A stretch of DNA of 64,000 bases from an uncultured Lachnospiraceae bacterium (GCA_947628225.1 CANQYY010000009.1:1-64000); one strand, 5' to 3'. Shown: positions 53,334 to 62,054, counted from the first letter of the stretch. Numbers and translations are program-made. The notes: a model not told the origin generated them from the sequence alone.

Positions 53334-54110
53334 TTACATGAGATGATTTTTCATTGTATTAAGGGCGTTTTTTTCCAGCCGGGAAACCTGCGCCTGCGAG
53401 ATGTGGATTTCCTCCGCTACTTCCATCTGGGTCTTTCCCTCGAAGTAGCGGAGTTTTATAATGCGGTTTTCTCTTTCCGACAGGCTTTTCATCGCATCCT
53501 TTAAAGACAGATGCTCGACCCAGCTCGCCTCTTTATTTTTCTTATCGCTGATTTGATCCATAATATACAGAGTATCCCCGCCCTCGGAATAGACCGGCTC
53601 ATATAAAGATACCGGGCTCTGGATGGCGTCCAGGGCAAAGGCGATATCTTCGGCGGGGATCTGGATGGCGGCGGAGATTTCTTCCAGAGTAGGCTCCTTT
53701 TCCTGCTGTTTCATAATGGCTTCCTTGGCATAAATTGCCTTATAGGCTGTATCCCGCAGGGAGCGGCTGACCCGGATGGCGTTGTTGTCCCGCAGATACC
53801 GGCGCACTTCCCCGATGATCATAGGCACGGCGTAGGTGGAAAATTTTACCTTTTGCGTAACATCAAAATTATCAATGGCTTTAATCAGTCCGATACAGCC
53901 AATCTGAAATAAATCGTCAATATTTTCGTTACTGTTATTAAAACGCTGTATAATACTCAGTACCAGCCGCAGATTTCCTTTAATATACTGTTCTCTGGCG
54001 TCTTTATCTCCTGCTAGTATTTTTTGAAAGAGTTCATCCTTTTCATCATTGGAAAGAAGTGGTAATTTACTGGTGTTAATTCCGCATATTTCGACTTTAT
54101 ACTGCGCCAT
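53334..54110 (-). CDS. sigG: RNA polymerase sporulation sigma factor sigma-G
   Basis: 258 aa on the minus strand from the ATG at 54110, 6 nt after GGAGG; the ATG at 54122 abuts an AAGGA. It is the late forespore sigma factor. It starts AQYKVEICGINTSKLPLLS, the sigma-G-specific N terminus. Region 2 is DDLFQIGCIGLIKAIDNF and KFSTYAVPMIIGEVRRYL. The VSRSLRD segment and the region 4 HTH TQMEVAEEIHISQAQVSRLE complete it. Usually sigG follows sigE on the same strand. Here it is 22 kb away and inverted relative to sigE. Confidence 0.96.
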   Translation of the reverse strand: MAQYKVEICGINTSKLPLLSNDEKDELFQKILAGDKDAREQYIKGNLRLVLSIIQRFNNSNENIDDLFQIGCIGLIKAIDNFDVTQKVKFSTYAVPMIIGEVRRYLRDNNAIRVSRSLRDTAYKAIYAKEAIMKQQEKEPTLEEISAAIQIPAEDIAFALDAIQSPVSLYEPVYSEGGDTLYIMDQISDKKNKEASWVEHLSLKDAMKSLSERENRIIKLRYFEGKTQMEVAEEIHISQAQVSRLEKNALNTMKNHLM

Positions 54111-54145
54111 GGCATCCTCCATTCCTTGCTTGTTGATGTTGCTTA

Positions 54146-54176
54146 TAGGATTGACGAAAGAGGAACGAATTATGCG
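54146..54176 (-). promoter_or_regulatory. Possible forespore (sigma-F/G) promoter of sigG
   Basis: On the minus strand, CGCATA (54176-54171), 18-nt spacer, AATCCTA (54152-54146). It matches the TGAATA / CATNCTA-type forespore consensus at 4 of 6 and 5 of 7 positions, and lies 36 nt upstream of the start codon. Confidence 0.4.
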
Positions 54177-54221
54177 TAAAAAAATACAATAATACCAAGA
54201 GATTTTATGAGGGAAATTTTG

Positions 54222-54482
54222 ATGCGTATTTGCGATTTAAAGGAAAAAGAAGTAATCAACATATGCGACGGGGAGAGGATGGGGTATGTGGAGGATGTGG
54301 AATTTGATTTATGCACTGCCAAAATTACCCACATTATTGTTCCCGGTCCCTGCAAATTTTTTGGAGTATTGGGAAGAGAAGAAGAATTTATCATACCAAT
54401 CGGCGATATTTGCAAAATCGGAGTTGACTTGATCTTAGTGGAGGCAAATTTGGAACAGGTGCGAAAAAAATGTGAGATGTAA
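54222..54482 (+). CDS. ylmC: YlmC/YmxH family PRC-barrel protein
   Basis: 86 aa from the ATG at 54222, 9 nt after AGGGAAA; a further in-frame ATG at 54207 is possible. It is a short PRC-barrel-like protein: MRICDLKEKEVINICDGERM, then MGYVEDVEFDLCTAKITHII and FIIPIGDICKIGVDLILVE. YlmC/YmxH proteins are found next to sporulation sigma genes in many Firmicutes, and this gene lies beside sigG, divergently. The molecular function is unknown; a role in sporulation is suggested only by context. Confidence 0.88.
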   Translation: MRICDLKEKEVINICDGERMGYVEDVEFDLCTAKITHIIVPGPCKFFGVLGREEEFIIPIGDICKIGVDLILVEANLEQVRKKCEM

Positions 54483-54485
54483 GCC

Positions 54486-54514
54486 TTTACTTCCGGGAAA
54501 AAATCCAGTATACT
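54486..54514 (+). promoter_or_regulatory. Promoter of nrdR
   Basis: TTTACT (54486-54491), 17-nt spacer, TATACT (54509-54514). Confidence 0.55.
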
Positions 54515-54556
54515 TAACGGTAAGGATCTATCAGTGATAAAAAGGAGAGAATATCT

Positions 54557-55018
54557 ATGAAATGTCCGTTTTGTGGAGAAGAAAATACAAAGGTAATTGA
54601 TTCCCGGCCGGCAGATGATAATAATTCTATCCGCCGCCGCCGTCAGTGCGAAAAATGTAAAAAGAGATTTACGACCTATGAAAAATTGGAAACGATTCCT
54701 CTGGTTATTATTAAAAAGGATCAGGTCAGGGAACCTTATGACCGCTCCAAGATTGAACGGGGGGTATTTCGCTCCTGTATTAAACGTCCCATTTCCGTAG
54801 ACCAGATAAACGAGCTGGTGGACAGTGTAGAGAGCATGGTATTTAATCTGGGGGAAAAGGAAGTGCCCAGCAGCAAGATCGGAGAGTTCCTTATGGATAA
54901 ACTCCAGCAGCTGGATCCGGTAGCTTATGTTCGGTTTGCTTCGGTATACCGTGAATTTAAAGATGTGAATACCTTTATGGATGAGATAAAAAAATTGCTG
55001 GATAAACAGACAAAATAA
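54557..55018 (+). CDS. nrdR: Transcriptional repressor NrdR
   Basis: 153 aa; the ATG at 54557 follows AAAGGAGAG. It is a zinc-ribbon/ATP-cone repressor of ribonucleotide reductase genes. The zinc site is MKCPFCGEENTKVIDSRP and RRQCEKCKKRFTTYE. The ATP-cone starts at VIIKKDQVREPYDRSKIERG and runs to VAYVRFASVYREFKDV. No nrd gene or NrdR box was found in the window, so its targets lie elsewhere. The length is typical. Confidence 0.97.
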   Translation: MKCPFCGEENTKVIDSRPADDNNSIRRRRQCEKCKKRFTTYEKLETIPLVIIKKDQVREPYDRSKIERGVFRSCIKRPISVDQINELVDSVESMVFNLGEKEVPSSKIGEFLMDKLQQLDPVAYVRFASVYREFKDVNTFMDEIKKLLDKQTK

Positions 55019-55039
55019 CAATCAATGCAGGAAATTTAC

Positions 55040-55068
55040 TTGCATAGCAGCACGCCATATGCTAAAAT
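55040..55068 (+). promoter_or_regulatory. Promoter of the comM-like gene
   Basis: TTGCAT (55040-55045), 17-nt spacer, TAAAAT (55063-55068). Confidence 0.65.
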
Positions 55069-55100
55069 AAATACGGATTAACCCTCGGACAGGAGGATGT

Positions 55101-56618
55101 ATGTATGCCAGCGTGTATGCTGCGGATATTTCGGGCTTGGAGGCGAGAATTATCCGCATTGAGGCAGACGTCCATGACGGTCTGCCTGTTTTTGATATGG
55201 TGGGGTATCTGGCATCGGCAGTAAAAGAGGCCAGAGAGCGCGTACGGATATCGGTACGCAACCTGGGGATTCGTTTTCCGGCGAAGCGCATTACCGTCAA
55301 TCTTTCGCCAGCGAATCTCAGAAAGGAAGGAACCAGTTTTGACCTTCCGATTGCACTTTCTCTATTAACCGCATTCGGTTATCTTCCCAATGAATTGACC
55401 AAACAGACATTGATGATAGGGGAATTGGGCTTAGACGGCAGCGTAAGGGAGGTAAAGGGGATTCTTGCCATGATAATGGCAGGGGAAAAAGAGGGAATAA
55501 AAAGATTTATCGTACCGGAGAAAAATGCGCCGGAGGGCAGTATGCTGACGGGAGTTCAGGTATATGGGGTGAGCAGCCTGCAGCAGGCGTACGGATTTTT
55601 AAAGGGAGAAATTCCCCTGACGCCGGCACGCGCGGAATGTTTCCGGGAAAAACCGGAGGCATATGATATGGATTTTTCTGATATTCAGGGACAGCGCCAT
55701 GTAAAGCGGGCGGCAGAAATTGCTGTCAGCGGAAGGCATAATCTGTTAATGATAGGGGCGCCCGGCAGCGGAAAAACCATGCTGGCGAAAAGACTGCCCA
55801 CTATTATGCCGAAGCTTGGCAGAGAGGAAAGTCTGGAGATCACAAAGCTTTACAGCATCTGTGGAAAACTTCCCGAAGGAGAGCCCATCATAAAAAAACG
55901 CCCTTTCCGCGCGCCGCACCATACTGCTACCGCCACGGCGCTGACCGGAGGAGGAAGGATCCCCGTTCCGGGAGAGATTACGCTGGCGGCAAAGGGAGTA
56001 TTATTCCTGGATGAACTTCCCGAGTTTTCCAGAGAGTCCCTGGAAGTGCTCCGTCAACCCTTAGAGGAGCGCAGGGTTGCCATCTCCCGGGTGGGGCATA
56101 CCTATGAATACCCCTCCGACTGCATGTTTGTAGCCGCCATGAACCCCTGCCGGTGCGGCTATTTTCCAAACCGGGAAAAATGCCGGTGTACCGAGGGGGA
56201 GATTCGGAGGTATCTTGCCAGAATCAGTGAACCGCTGCTCGACCGCATGGATATCTGTGTTGAAACCTCTCTGCCGGACACTTCCCTCTACGGCGGGGAG
56301 GAAGAAACCTCGGCGCAGATACAAAAACGGGTGGAAAGAACGACGGCAATCCAGCGAGAGCGTTATAAAGGGGAAAATTTCTGCTATAATGGAGAACTGC
56401 CGGTCAATGCCCTGAAAAAGTACTGTTATCTGCATAAAGCAGAAAAAAGCTATCTGGAGGATTTTCTGCGGGACGGCACATGCAGTTTAAGGCGCCTGTA
56501 CCGGATAATCCGGGTGGCGAGAACGATTGCCGATATGGAAATGAGCGATCGGATTACGGAAGAACATATTACGGAGGCAGTGTGTTTCCGAAGTGTTGAT
56601 AAAAGGTATTGGGGGTAG
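55101..56618 (+). CDS. comM: YifB/ComM-family AAA+ ATPase (Mg-chelatase-like)
   Basis: 505 aa; the ATG at 55101 lies 4 nt after AGGAGG. It has an N-terminal Lon-protease-like domain (FDMVGYLASAVKEARERVR, ITVNLSPANLRKEGTSFDL), then the AAA+ domain with Walker A IGAPGSGKTMLAKRLP and Walker B GVLFLDELPEFSRESLEVL, and a C-terminal domain. A cysteine cluster (NPCRCGYFPNREKCRC) is typical of the family. ComM helps branch migration in natural transformation in some bacteria. The neighbouring dprA supports a DNA-uptake or recombination context. Confidence 0.94.
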   Translation: MYASVYAADISGLEARIIRIEADVHDGLPVFDMVGYLASAVKEARERVRISVRNLGIRFPAKRITVNLSPANLRKEGTSFDLPIALSLLTAFGYLPNELTKQTLMIGELGLDGSVREVKGILAMIMAGEKEGIKRFIVPEKNAPEGSMLTGVQVYGVSSLQQAYGFLKGEIPLTPARAECFREKPEAYDMDFSDIQGQRHVKRAAEIAVSGRHNLLMIGAPGSGKTMLAKRLPTIMPKLGREESLEITKLYSICGKLPEGEPIIKKRPFRAPHHTATATALTGGGRIPVPGEITLAAKGVLFLDELPEFSRESLEVLRQPLEERRVAISRVGHTYEYPSDCMFVAAMNPCRCGYFPNREKCRCTEGEIRRYLARISEPLLDRMDICVETSLPDTSLYGGEEETSAQIQKRVERTTAIQRERYKGENFCYNGELPVNALKKYCYLHKAEKSYLEDFLRDGTCSLRRLYRIIRVARTIADMEMSDRITEEHITEAVCFRSVDKRYWG

Positions 56619-56624
56619 CGCGGG

Positions 56625-57701
56625 ATGGAAGAAGCATTATTATGGTACTGGTTGGGAAATATAAAGGGAATTGGTATCCGGAAAGAAAGAAAACTGTTGG
56701 AACAGTGGAAAACCCCGGAGCAAATTTTCTGTGCGCCTGAGGAAAAATTAAAGCAGACGCAGGGAATCGGGGAAAAAGATCTGCAGGCGATTCTTTCCTC
56801 CCGGAAGGAGGAGGGCTGGCGAAGGCAGTTCGAGTGGCTGCGCCGGAAAAAAATCCGGTATATATCCTATTTTGACAAGGCTTATCCGGAAAGGCTGAGG
56901 CAGATCCCCGCGCCTCCGAAACACCTTTATGTCAAAGGAGAAATGCCGGAATTATCCGGGGTTACAATTAGTATTGTCGGCGCCAGGGACTGTACCTGCT
57001 ATGGGAGGGATATGGCGCGGATGTTTGCCCACCGCCTGTCAGGAGCGGGGGTGCAGATTATAAGCGGAATGGCAAAGGGGATAGACGGATGGGCGCATCA
57101 GGGCGCCCTGGAAGGGGGAGGGAAAACTTTTGCCATTTTGGGCTGCGGGGTGGAGGTATGTTATCCGCCGGCCCACAGAAAATTATATGAGAGCATATTG
57201 CGGCAGGGAGGCGTTTTGTCGGAGTTTTCCCCTTATACGCAGGCAAAGCCCGGATTTTTCCCAATGCGGAACCGGATTATCAGCGGTCTGTCCGACGGCA
57301 TCCTCATTGTGGAGGCGAGAGAAAGAAGCGGCTCCCTGATCACGGCGGACGCGGCGCTGGAGCAGGGAAAGGATGTATTTGTGATTCCGGGGCGGATCGG
57401 GGATGAACTGAGCGTGGGCTGCAACCGTCTGATTTGTCAGGGAGCCGTACCGGTCCTGTCGCCGGGCGACATTCTGTCGTATTATGGGATGAAGGAGAAA
57501 AGAGATAATATAGAAGAAACTCTTTCGGAGGAGGAGAAAAATATTTTGTCTGTTATTGGAATGAAACCAATCCATGCCCTGCAGATTGCGGCGGCGGTAA
57601 AAGTGGAAGAAACTACTGTATTTAAACGACTTTTTGCCCTGAAAGGGAAAAAACTCATTCAGGAGGTTTCCCGCTCTTATTTTACCCGGATAATGCCCTA
57701 G
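56625..57701 (+). CDS. dprA: DNA processing protein DprA
   Basis: 358 aa; the ATG at 56625 follows the comM stop by 6 nt. It loads RecA on incoming single-stranded DNA. It has an N-terminal HhH/SAM-like region, then the Rossmann-like DprA domain with VGARDCTCYGRDMARMFAHR, QIISGMAKGIDGWAHQGAL, GCGVEVCYPPAHRKL and FPMRNRIISGLSDG. A C-terminal winged-helix follows (about 295-355). The comM-dprA-topA order is common in Clostridia and fits DNA repair or uptake. No com pilus genes are visible. Confidence 0.95.
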   Translation: MEEALLWYWLGNIKGIGIRKERKLLEQWKTPEQIFCAPEEKLKQTQGIGEKDLQAILSSRKEEGWRRQFEWLRRKKIRYISYFDKAYPERLRQIPAPPKHLYVKGEMPELSGVTISIVGARDCTCYGRDMARMFAHRLSGAGVQIISGMAKGIDGWAHQGALEGGGKTFAILGCGVEVCYPPAHRKLYESILRQGGVLSEFSPYTQAKPGFFPMRNRIISGLSDGILIVEARERSGSLITADAALEQGKDVFVIPGRIGDELSVGCNRLICQGAVPVLSPGDILSYYGMKEKRDNIEETLSEEEKNILSVIGMKPIHALQIAAAVKVEETTVFKRLFALKGKKLIQEVSRSYFTRIMP

Positions 57702-57725
57702 CCCAAAAAAGAAATTAAATTTTGC

Positions 57726-57754
57726 TTGAAATCAAAATAAAAATGGTGTATGCT
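57726..57754 (+). promoter_or_regulatory. Promoter of topA
   Basis: TTGAAA (57726-57731), 17-nt spacer, TATGCT (57749-57754), 40 nt before the start codon. Confidence 0.7.
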
Positions 57755-57794
57755 GATTTACGTCGTAAACAGAAAAACAAGGAGCGGAAGAACT

Positions 57795-59861
57795 ATGGCC
57801 AAAAATCTTATTATCGTGGAGTCACCGGCAAAATCAAAGACGATTAAAAAATTTTTGGGGAAGAACTATGAAGTTGTGGCTTCTAACGGACACGTCAGAG
57901 ATTTGCCTAAGAGTCAGATGGGAATTGATTTTGAGCATAATTTTGAACCGAAATATATTACGATACGGGGGAAGGGAGATTTGCTTGCCAGTCTGCGCAA
58001 GGAAGTGAAAAAAGCAGATAATATATATCTGGCAACAGACCCGGACCGGGAGGGGGAAGCCATTTCGTGGCATCTGGCTAACGCCCTGAAGCTGACCCCG
58101 GAAAAAACCAGACGGATAACTTTTAATGAAATTACGAAACGGGCGGTTAAACAGTCCATTAAACAGTCAAGAGAAATCGATATGGATCTGGTAGATGCGC
58201 AGCAGGCGCGACGGGTACTGGACAGAATGGTGGGATATTCCATTAGTCCCCTGCTGTGGGAAAAGGTAAAAAGAGGGCTTAGCGCCGGACGCGTACAGTC
58301 TGTGGCGCTGCGTATCATTGCCGATAGGGAAAATGAGATTGACGCCTTTATCCCGAAAGAATACTGGACATTGGAAGCCCGGTTTGTGATAGAGGGAGTA
58401 AAAAAACCGCTGCTTGCCAAATATTACGGCAATCCGGATAAATATGAAATTACGTCCCGGAAGGAAGTCGATGCGATCTTATCGGAATTGAAGGGCGCGC
58501 GTTATAAAATTGCGGGGATTCGCAAAAGCGAGAGGATCAAAAAACCGCCGCTTCCTTTTACGACCTCAACGTTACAGCAGGAATGCTCCAAAAATTTGAA
58601 TTTTGCCACGAGAAAAACAATGCAGCTTGCCCAGCAGTTATATGAGGGCGTTCCGGTAAAGGGGCGCGGCACTATTGGATTGATAACCTATCTGCGTACA
58701 GATTCCACCCGCATTTCGGAGGAAGCGGATACAGAGTGCCGGGAATTCATCGAAAAAACTTATGGGAGCGAAAATATAATAGAACAGGGAATTTCCCGGA
58801 AAACCAAAAAAAATATTCAGGATGCCCATGAGGCGATCCGGCCAACCTATGTGGAACTGACGCCGGCGATTGTGAAAGAATCTTTGACCAGGGATCAGTT
58901 CCGGCTATATCAGTTAATATGGAAACGTTTTGTGGCAAGCCGGATGCATTCCGCAAAATATGAAACAATATCTGTAAAAATAGAAGGGAAAGGGCATTGC
59001 TTTACCAGCGCCGGCTCCAAACTTGTTTTCCCGGGCTTTATGTCTGTGTATCAAAACAGCGAGGATAAAGAAGAAGCAAATGCGGCTTTAGCCCGGCTGA
59101 AAGAGGATTCCGGGTTAAAATTGGAAGAATTGAAAGAAGAGCAGCATTTTACGCAGCCGCCTTCGCATTATACGGAAGCCTCTCTGGTAAAGGCGCTCGA
59201 GGAGCTGGGGATAGGGCGTCCAAGTACGTATTCCCCGACGATTTCCACCCTGATTTCCCGCCGTTATGTGGTAAAGGAGCAGAAAAATCTGTATCTTTCC
59301 GAATTGGGGGATATTGTAAATACTATTATGGTAAACGCGTTTCCGAGCATTGTCGATGTTCATTTTACCGCCACCATGGAGGCGCTGCTGGACAGCGTGG
59401 CAGAAGGCGCCGTGGAGTGGAAAACGGTAATAGCAAACTTTTATCCCGATTTAAAACAGGCGGTCAGCCAGGCAGGGGAAGCGCTGGAGAAAATAGAGAT
59501 TGAAGATGAGGTTACCGATGTTGTCTGCGATTTGTGCGGACGCAATATGGTAATAAAATATGGGCCTCATGGAAAATTTTTAGCCTGTCCGGGATTTCCG
59601 GAATGCCGCAATACCAAACCATATTATGAAAAAATCGGGGTATCCTGTCCGAAATGCGGCGGGGAAATCGTCATTAAGAAAACCCAGAAGGGACGCCGGT
59701 ATTATGGATGTGAAAATAATCCGGAGTGTGATGTGATGACCTGGCAGAGGCCTTCTGCCAAAAAATGCCCGAAATGTGGCGGTATGCTTTTAGAAAAAGG
59801 GAATAAACTGGTTTGCGCAGACCCCTCCTGCGGATATCTTACCGAAAAACCAAAGAGTTAA
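57795..59861 (+). CDS. topA: DNA topoisomerase I (type IA)
   Basis: 688 aa from the ATG at 57795, 10 nt after AAGGAG; the frame is open upstream but without a site. It relaxes negative supercoils. The Toprim domain begins NLIIVESPAKSKTIKKFLG and has the acidic DPDREGEAISWHL. The catalytic Tyr is in TIGLITYLRTDSTRISEEAD, with the type IA barrel around it. The C terminus has three CxxC zinc-ribbon units (CDLCGRNMVIKYGPHGKFLA, CPKCGGEIVI and CPKCGGMLL). The topA-codY-flgB order resembles other Firmicutes. Confidence 0.97.
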   Translation: MAKNLIIVESPAKSKTIKKFLGKNYEVVASNGHVRDLPKSQMGIDFEHNFEPKYITIRGKGDLLASLRKEVKKADNIYLATDPDREGEAISWHLANALKLTPEKTRRITFNEITKRAVKQSIKQSREIDMDLVDAQQARRVLDRMVGYSISPLLWEKVKRGLSAGRVQSVALRIIADRENEIDAFIPKEYWTLEARFVIEGVKKPLLAKYYGNPDKYEITSRKEVDAILSELKGARYKIAGIRKSERIKKPPLPFTTSTLQQECSKNLNFATRKTMQLAQQLYEGVPVKGRGTIGLITYLRTDSTRISEEADTECREFIEKTYGSENIIEQGISRKTKKNIQDAHEAIRPTYVELTPAIVKESLTRDQFRLYQLIWKRFVASRMHSAKYETISVKIEGKGHCFTSAGSKLVFPGFMSVYQNSEDKEEANAALARLKEDSGLKLEELKEEQHFTQPPSHYTEASLVKALEELGIGRPSTYSPTISTLISRRYVVKEQKNLYLSELGDIVNTIMVNAFPSIVDVHFTATMEALLDSVAEGAVEWKTVIANFYPDLKQAVSQAGEALEKIEIEDEVTDVVCDLCGRNMVIKYGPHGKFLACPGFPECRNTKPYYEKIGVSCPKCGGEIVIKKTQKGRRYYGCENNPECDVMTWQRPSAKKCPKCGGMLLEKGNKLVCADPSCGYLTEKPKS

Positions 59862-59864
59862 TAC

Positions 59865-59893
59865 TTGTCATTTATATTGATTTATGGTAGAAT
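59865..59893 (+). promoter_or_regulatory. Promoter of codY
   Basis: TTGTCA (59865-59870), 17-nt spacer, TAGAAT (59888-59893), directly after the topA stop. Confidence 0.7.
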
Positions 59894-59923
59894 TGTCATG
59901 TAGGTGGAGATAAGGAGGATATG

Positions 59924-60706
59924 ATGAGTATTGAGTTATTAGATAAAACTCGAAAAATCAACCGTCTCCTTAATGACAGGCATTCTTCCAAAGTGGCGTT
60001 TGCAGATATATGCTCTGTATTGGGGCAGCTTTTACATGCCAGTGCCTTTGTGATTAGCGGGAAGGGAAAGATGCTGGGGGCTTATGTCGCCGACAGGAAA
60101 GAACCTATCAGTTGTTTTCCGTATCATCAGGGCAGTTATATTGAAACGAAGCTCAATGAAAGGCTTCTCAGCATATTATCCACGAAGGAAAATGTCAATC
60201 TGGAAATATTAGGATTTCCCAAAGAGGAAGTGACAGGCCTTCAGGCATTGATTACGCCTATCAGTATTGGCGGGGAACGTCTGGGAACGCTCTTTTTATG
60301 CAGAAAACAGGATGCTTTCTGCATTGAAGATATTATTTTAAGTGAATATAGCACAACTGTAGTAGGGCTGGAAATGATGCGTTCAGTTCAGGAAGAGTCC
60401 GATCTGGAAGAACATAAAAAAAAGAATTTCTCTTCAGCGCTTACGGCATTGACCCCATTAGAACAGAGAGCAGTGGTTTCTGTTATCCATGAGCTGGAGG
60501 GGAAAGACGGGATGCTTGTGACAAGCAGGCTTGCCGGTCAGATTGGAATTACCAGGACAGTAATTGTCAATGCGCTCCGCAAACTGGAAAGCGCAGGACT
60601 GATTAAAACGAAATCCCTCGGCATGAAAGGAACGCACATTGAAGTGCTGAATGATATTGTGTATACGGAATTTGACAACTACTACAAGGAGAAATGGAAT
60701 TCTTAA
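59924..60706 (+). CDS. codY: GTP- and branched-chain-amino-acid-sensing regulator CodY
   Basis: 260 aa from the ATG at 59924, 5 nt after AGGAGG; the adjacent ATG at 59921 is only 2 nt away. The N-terminal GAF-like domain (about 1-160) senses isoleucine and GTP and includes SAFVISGKGKMLGAY. The C-terminal winged helix has SRLAGQIGITRTVIVNALRK then SAGLIKTKSLGMKGTHIEVL. CodY represses nutrient-scavenging and branched-chain amino acid genes. The leuB-ilvD-ilvB genes in this window would be natural targets, but no clear CodY box was seen there. It is the last gene before the flagellar operon. Confidence 0.96.
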   Translation: MSIELLDKTRKINRLLNDRHSSKVAFADICSVLGQLLHASAFVISGKGKMLGAYVADRKEPISCFPYHQGSYIETKLNERLLSILSTKENVNLEILGFPKEEVTGLQALITPISIGGERLGTLFLCRKQDAFCIEDIILSEYSTTVVGLEMMRSVQEESDLEEHKKKNFSSALTALTPLEQRAVVSVIHELEGKDGMLVTSRLAGQIGITRTVIVNALRKLESAGLIKTKSLGMKGTHIEVLNDIVYTEFDNYYKEKWNS

Positions 60707-60754
60707 ACGCAAAGGGAATTGTGATATATGAGTCATAATGCCATTTGCGTTTTT
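60705..60754 (+). terminator. Terminator-like hairpin at the codY end, before flgB
   Basis: AAACGCAAA (60705-60713) pairs with TTTGCGTTT (60744-60752), with an inner ATTGTGA/TCATAAT stem, then TTC. It overlaps the codY stop codon. Only 25 nt remain before flgB. Confidence 0.8.
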
Positions 60755-60779
60755 CTAAGACAAGAAAGGAAGTGTGTAG

Positions 60780-61169
60780 ATGATACTTTCCAATGCGTAC
60801 AATTATATCAATGTACTGGACAAGGCGGCGGACGCCAGTTGGACGAGGAATGACGTTCTTGCCAACAATATCGCCAACGCCGACACGCCAAATTACAAAA
60901 GAAAAGACGTACAGTTTGAAACGTATCTGCAGGGCGCGGTTGCCGGCACGGATTCGCTGGACGAAACGGTGGCGACGCTGGACTTAAATGCGCTGAATGC
61001 CACTACTTATACGGAGCAGGTAAATTTAAGCTACCGCATGGATGGGAATAATGTGGATATCAGTACAGAAAATGTGGAGCTGGCAAAAAACCAGTTAAAG
61101 TATTATACCCTGATGAATTCCATTAACAGTGAATTTAATCGGCTGCAATCAGCGCTTCGTACATCATAA
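60780..61169 (+). CDS. flgB: Flagellar basal-body rod protein FlgB
   Basis: 129 aa; the ATG at 60780 follows AAAGGAAG. It is a proximal rod protein. The N-terminal signature RNDVLANNIANADTPNYKRK is the flagellar rod/hook motif. The C-terminal VDISTENVELAKNQLKYYTL is typical of FlgB. The length is normal. First gene of the flgB-flgC-fliE-fliF-fliG order seen in Bacillus and Clostridia; its own promoter was not found. Confidence 0.95.
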   Translation: MILSNAYNYINVLDKAADASWTRNDVLANNIANADTPNYKRKDVQFETYLQGAVAGTDSLDETVATLDLNALNATTYTEQVNLSYRMDGNNVDISTENVELAKNQLKYYTLMNSINSEFNRLQSALRTS

Positions 61170-61226
61170 GCGCCGTAAGCCCGGAGAAATAAAGAGGATA
61201 AGGTAAACAGAAAGGAAGGGATGAGT

Positions 61227-61664
61227 ATGTCAGTGTTTGGAGCCATGGATGTGAGCGCCACAGGAATGACGGCGCAGCAGCTCAGGATGGACACTATTTC
61301 AGAAAATATTGCCAATGTCTATACCACCAGAGATGCCGAAGGGAGAGTATATCGGCGGAAGACCGTAGTCTTTGAGGAGAAAAGTTATCCTACCTTTGGG
61401 GAGAGCCTGAGCATGGCAAACGGCCACATCGGAAAAGGGGTAAAGGTTTCTCAGATCGTTGAGGATAATACCGAGGGGAATAAAGTATATGACCCGTCGC
61501 ATCCGGATGCCGATGCCGATGGCTATGTTATCTATCCGAATGTCAATACGGTAACGGAAATGACAAATATGATTGATGCCACCCGTGCCTTTGAAGCAAA
61601 TGTTACCGTGCTCAATTCGACAAAGGGAATGGCGATGCGGGCATTGAATATCGGTGAGTCATAA
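61227..61664 (+). CDS. flgC: Flagellar basal-body rod protein FlgC
   Basis: 145 aa from the ATG at 61227, 7 nt after AAGGAAGGG; the ATG at 61221 abuts the site. It is a rod protein with VFGAMDVSATGMTAQQLRMD and SENIANVYTTRDAEG at the N terminus, YVIYPNVNTVTEMTNMIDAT and RAFEANVTVLNSTKGMAMRA near the C terminus. Its neighbours are flgB and fliE. Confidence 0.95.
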   Translation: MSVFGAMDVSATGMTAQQLRMDTISENIANVYTTRDAEGRVYRRKTVVFEEKSYPTFGESLSMANGHIGKGVKVSQIVEDNTEGNKVYDPSHPDADADGYVIYPNVNTVTEMTNMIDATRAFEANVTVLNSTKGMAMRALNIGES

Positions 61665-61681
61665 GAGAAAGGAAGGGCATA

Positions 61682-62011
61682 ATGAGTAATATTACCAATA
61701 TATCAGCCATTGACCGTCTGGAGGATGTCAGCCGTTATTCGTCCGTGAATCCGCTTGCTGACAAATCAGACCAGGCGGGGGAAACAAGCTTTGATAATTT
61801 GCTCAACTCTGCTATGAAGCTGGTAAACCAGACAGAGGAATATTCCAATAAAGCAGAGGAGGAAGAAATCAAATATGCCATGGGACAGTCAGACAGCCTC
61901 CATGATTTGATGATTGCTCAACAAAAAGCGAATGTATCACTGCAATACACCGTGGCAGTAAAAAATACGGCGGTGGAGGCCTATCGTACTCTGATGAACA
62001 TGCAGTTCTGA
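61682..62011 (+). CDS. fliE: Flagellar hook-basal body protein FliE
   Basis: 109 aa; the ATG at 61682 follows AAAGGAAGGG. It joins the MS ring to the rod. The family C terminus is clear: QSDSLHDLMIAQQKANVSLQ then AVKNTAVEAYRTLMNMQF. The N-terminal 40 residues are low in conservation, as usual. It ends 43 nt before fliF. Confidence 0.93.
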   Translation: MSNITNISAIDRLEDVSRYSSVNPLADKSDQAGETSFDNLLNSAMKLVNQTEEYSNKAEEEEIKYAMGQSDSLHDLMIAQQKANVSLQYTVAVKNTAVEAYRTLMNMQF

Positions 62012-62054
62012 TTTGGCGGCATAATAATACATAGCTTTGGGGAGCGAGAAACAT

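Noticed and set aside
60705-60779. Sigma-28 promoter for flgB
   Set aside because: A TAAA and a GATAT are present but their spacing is wrong and the -10 match is poor.
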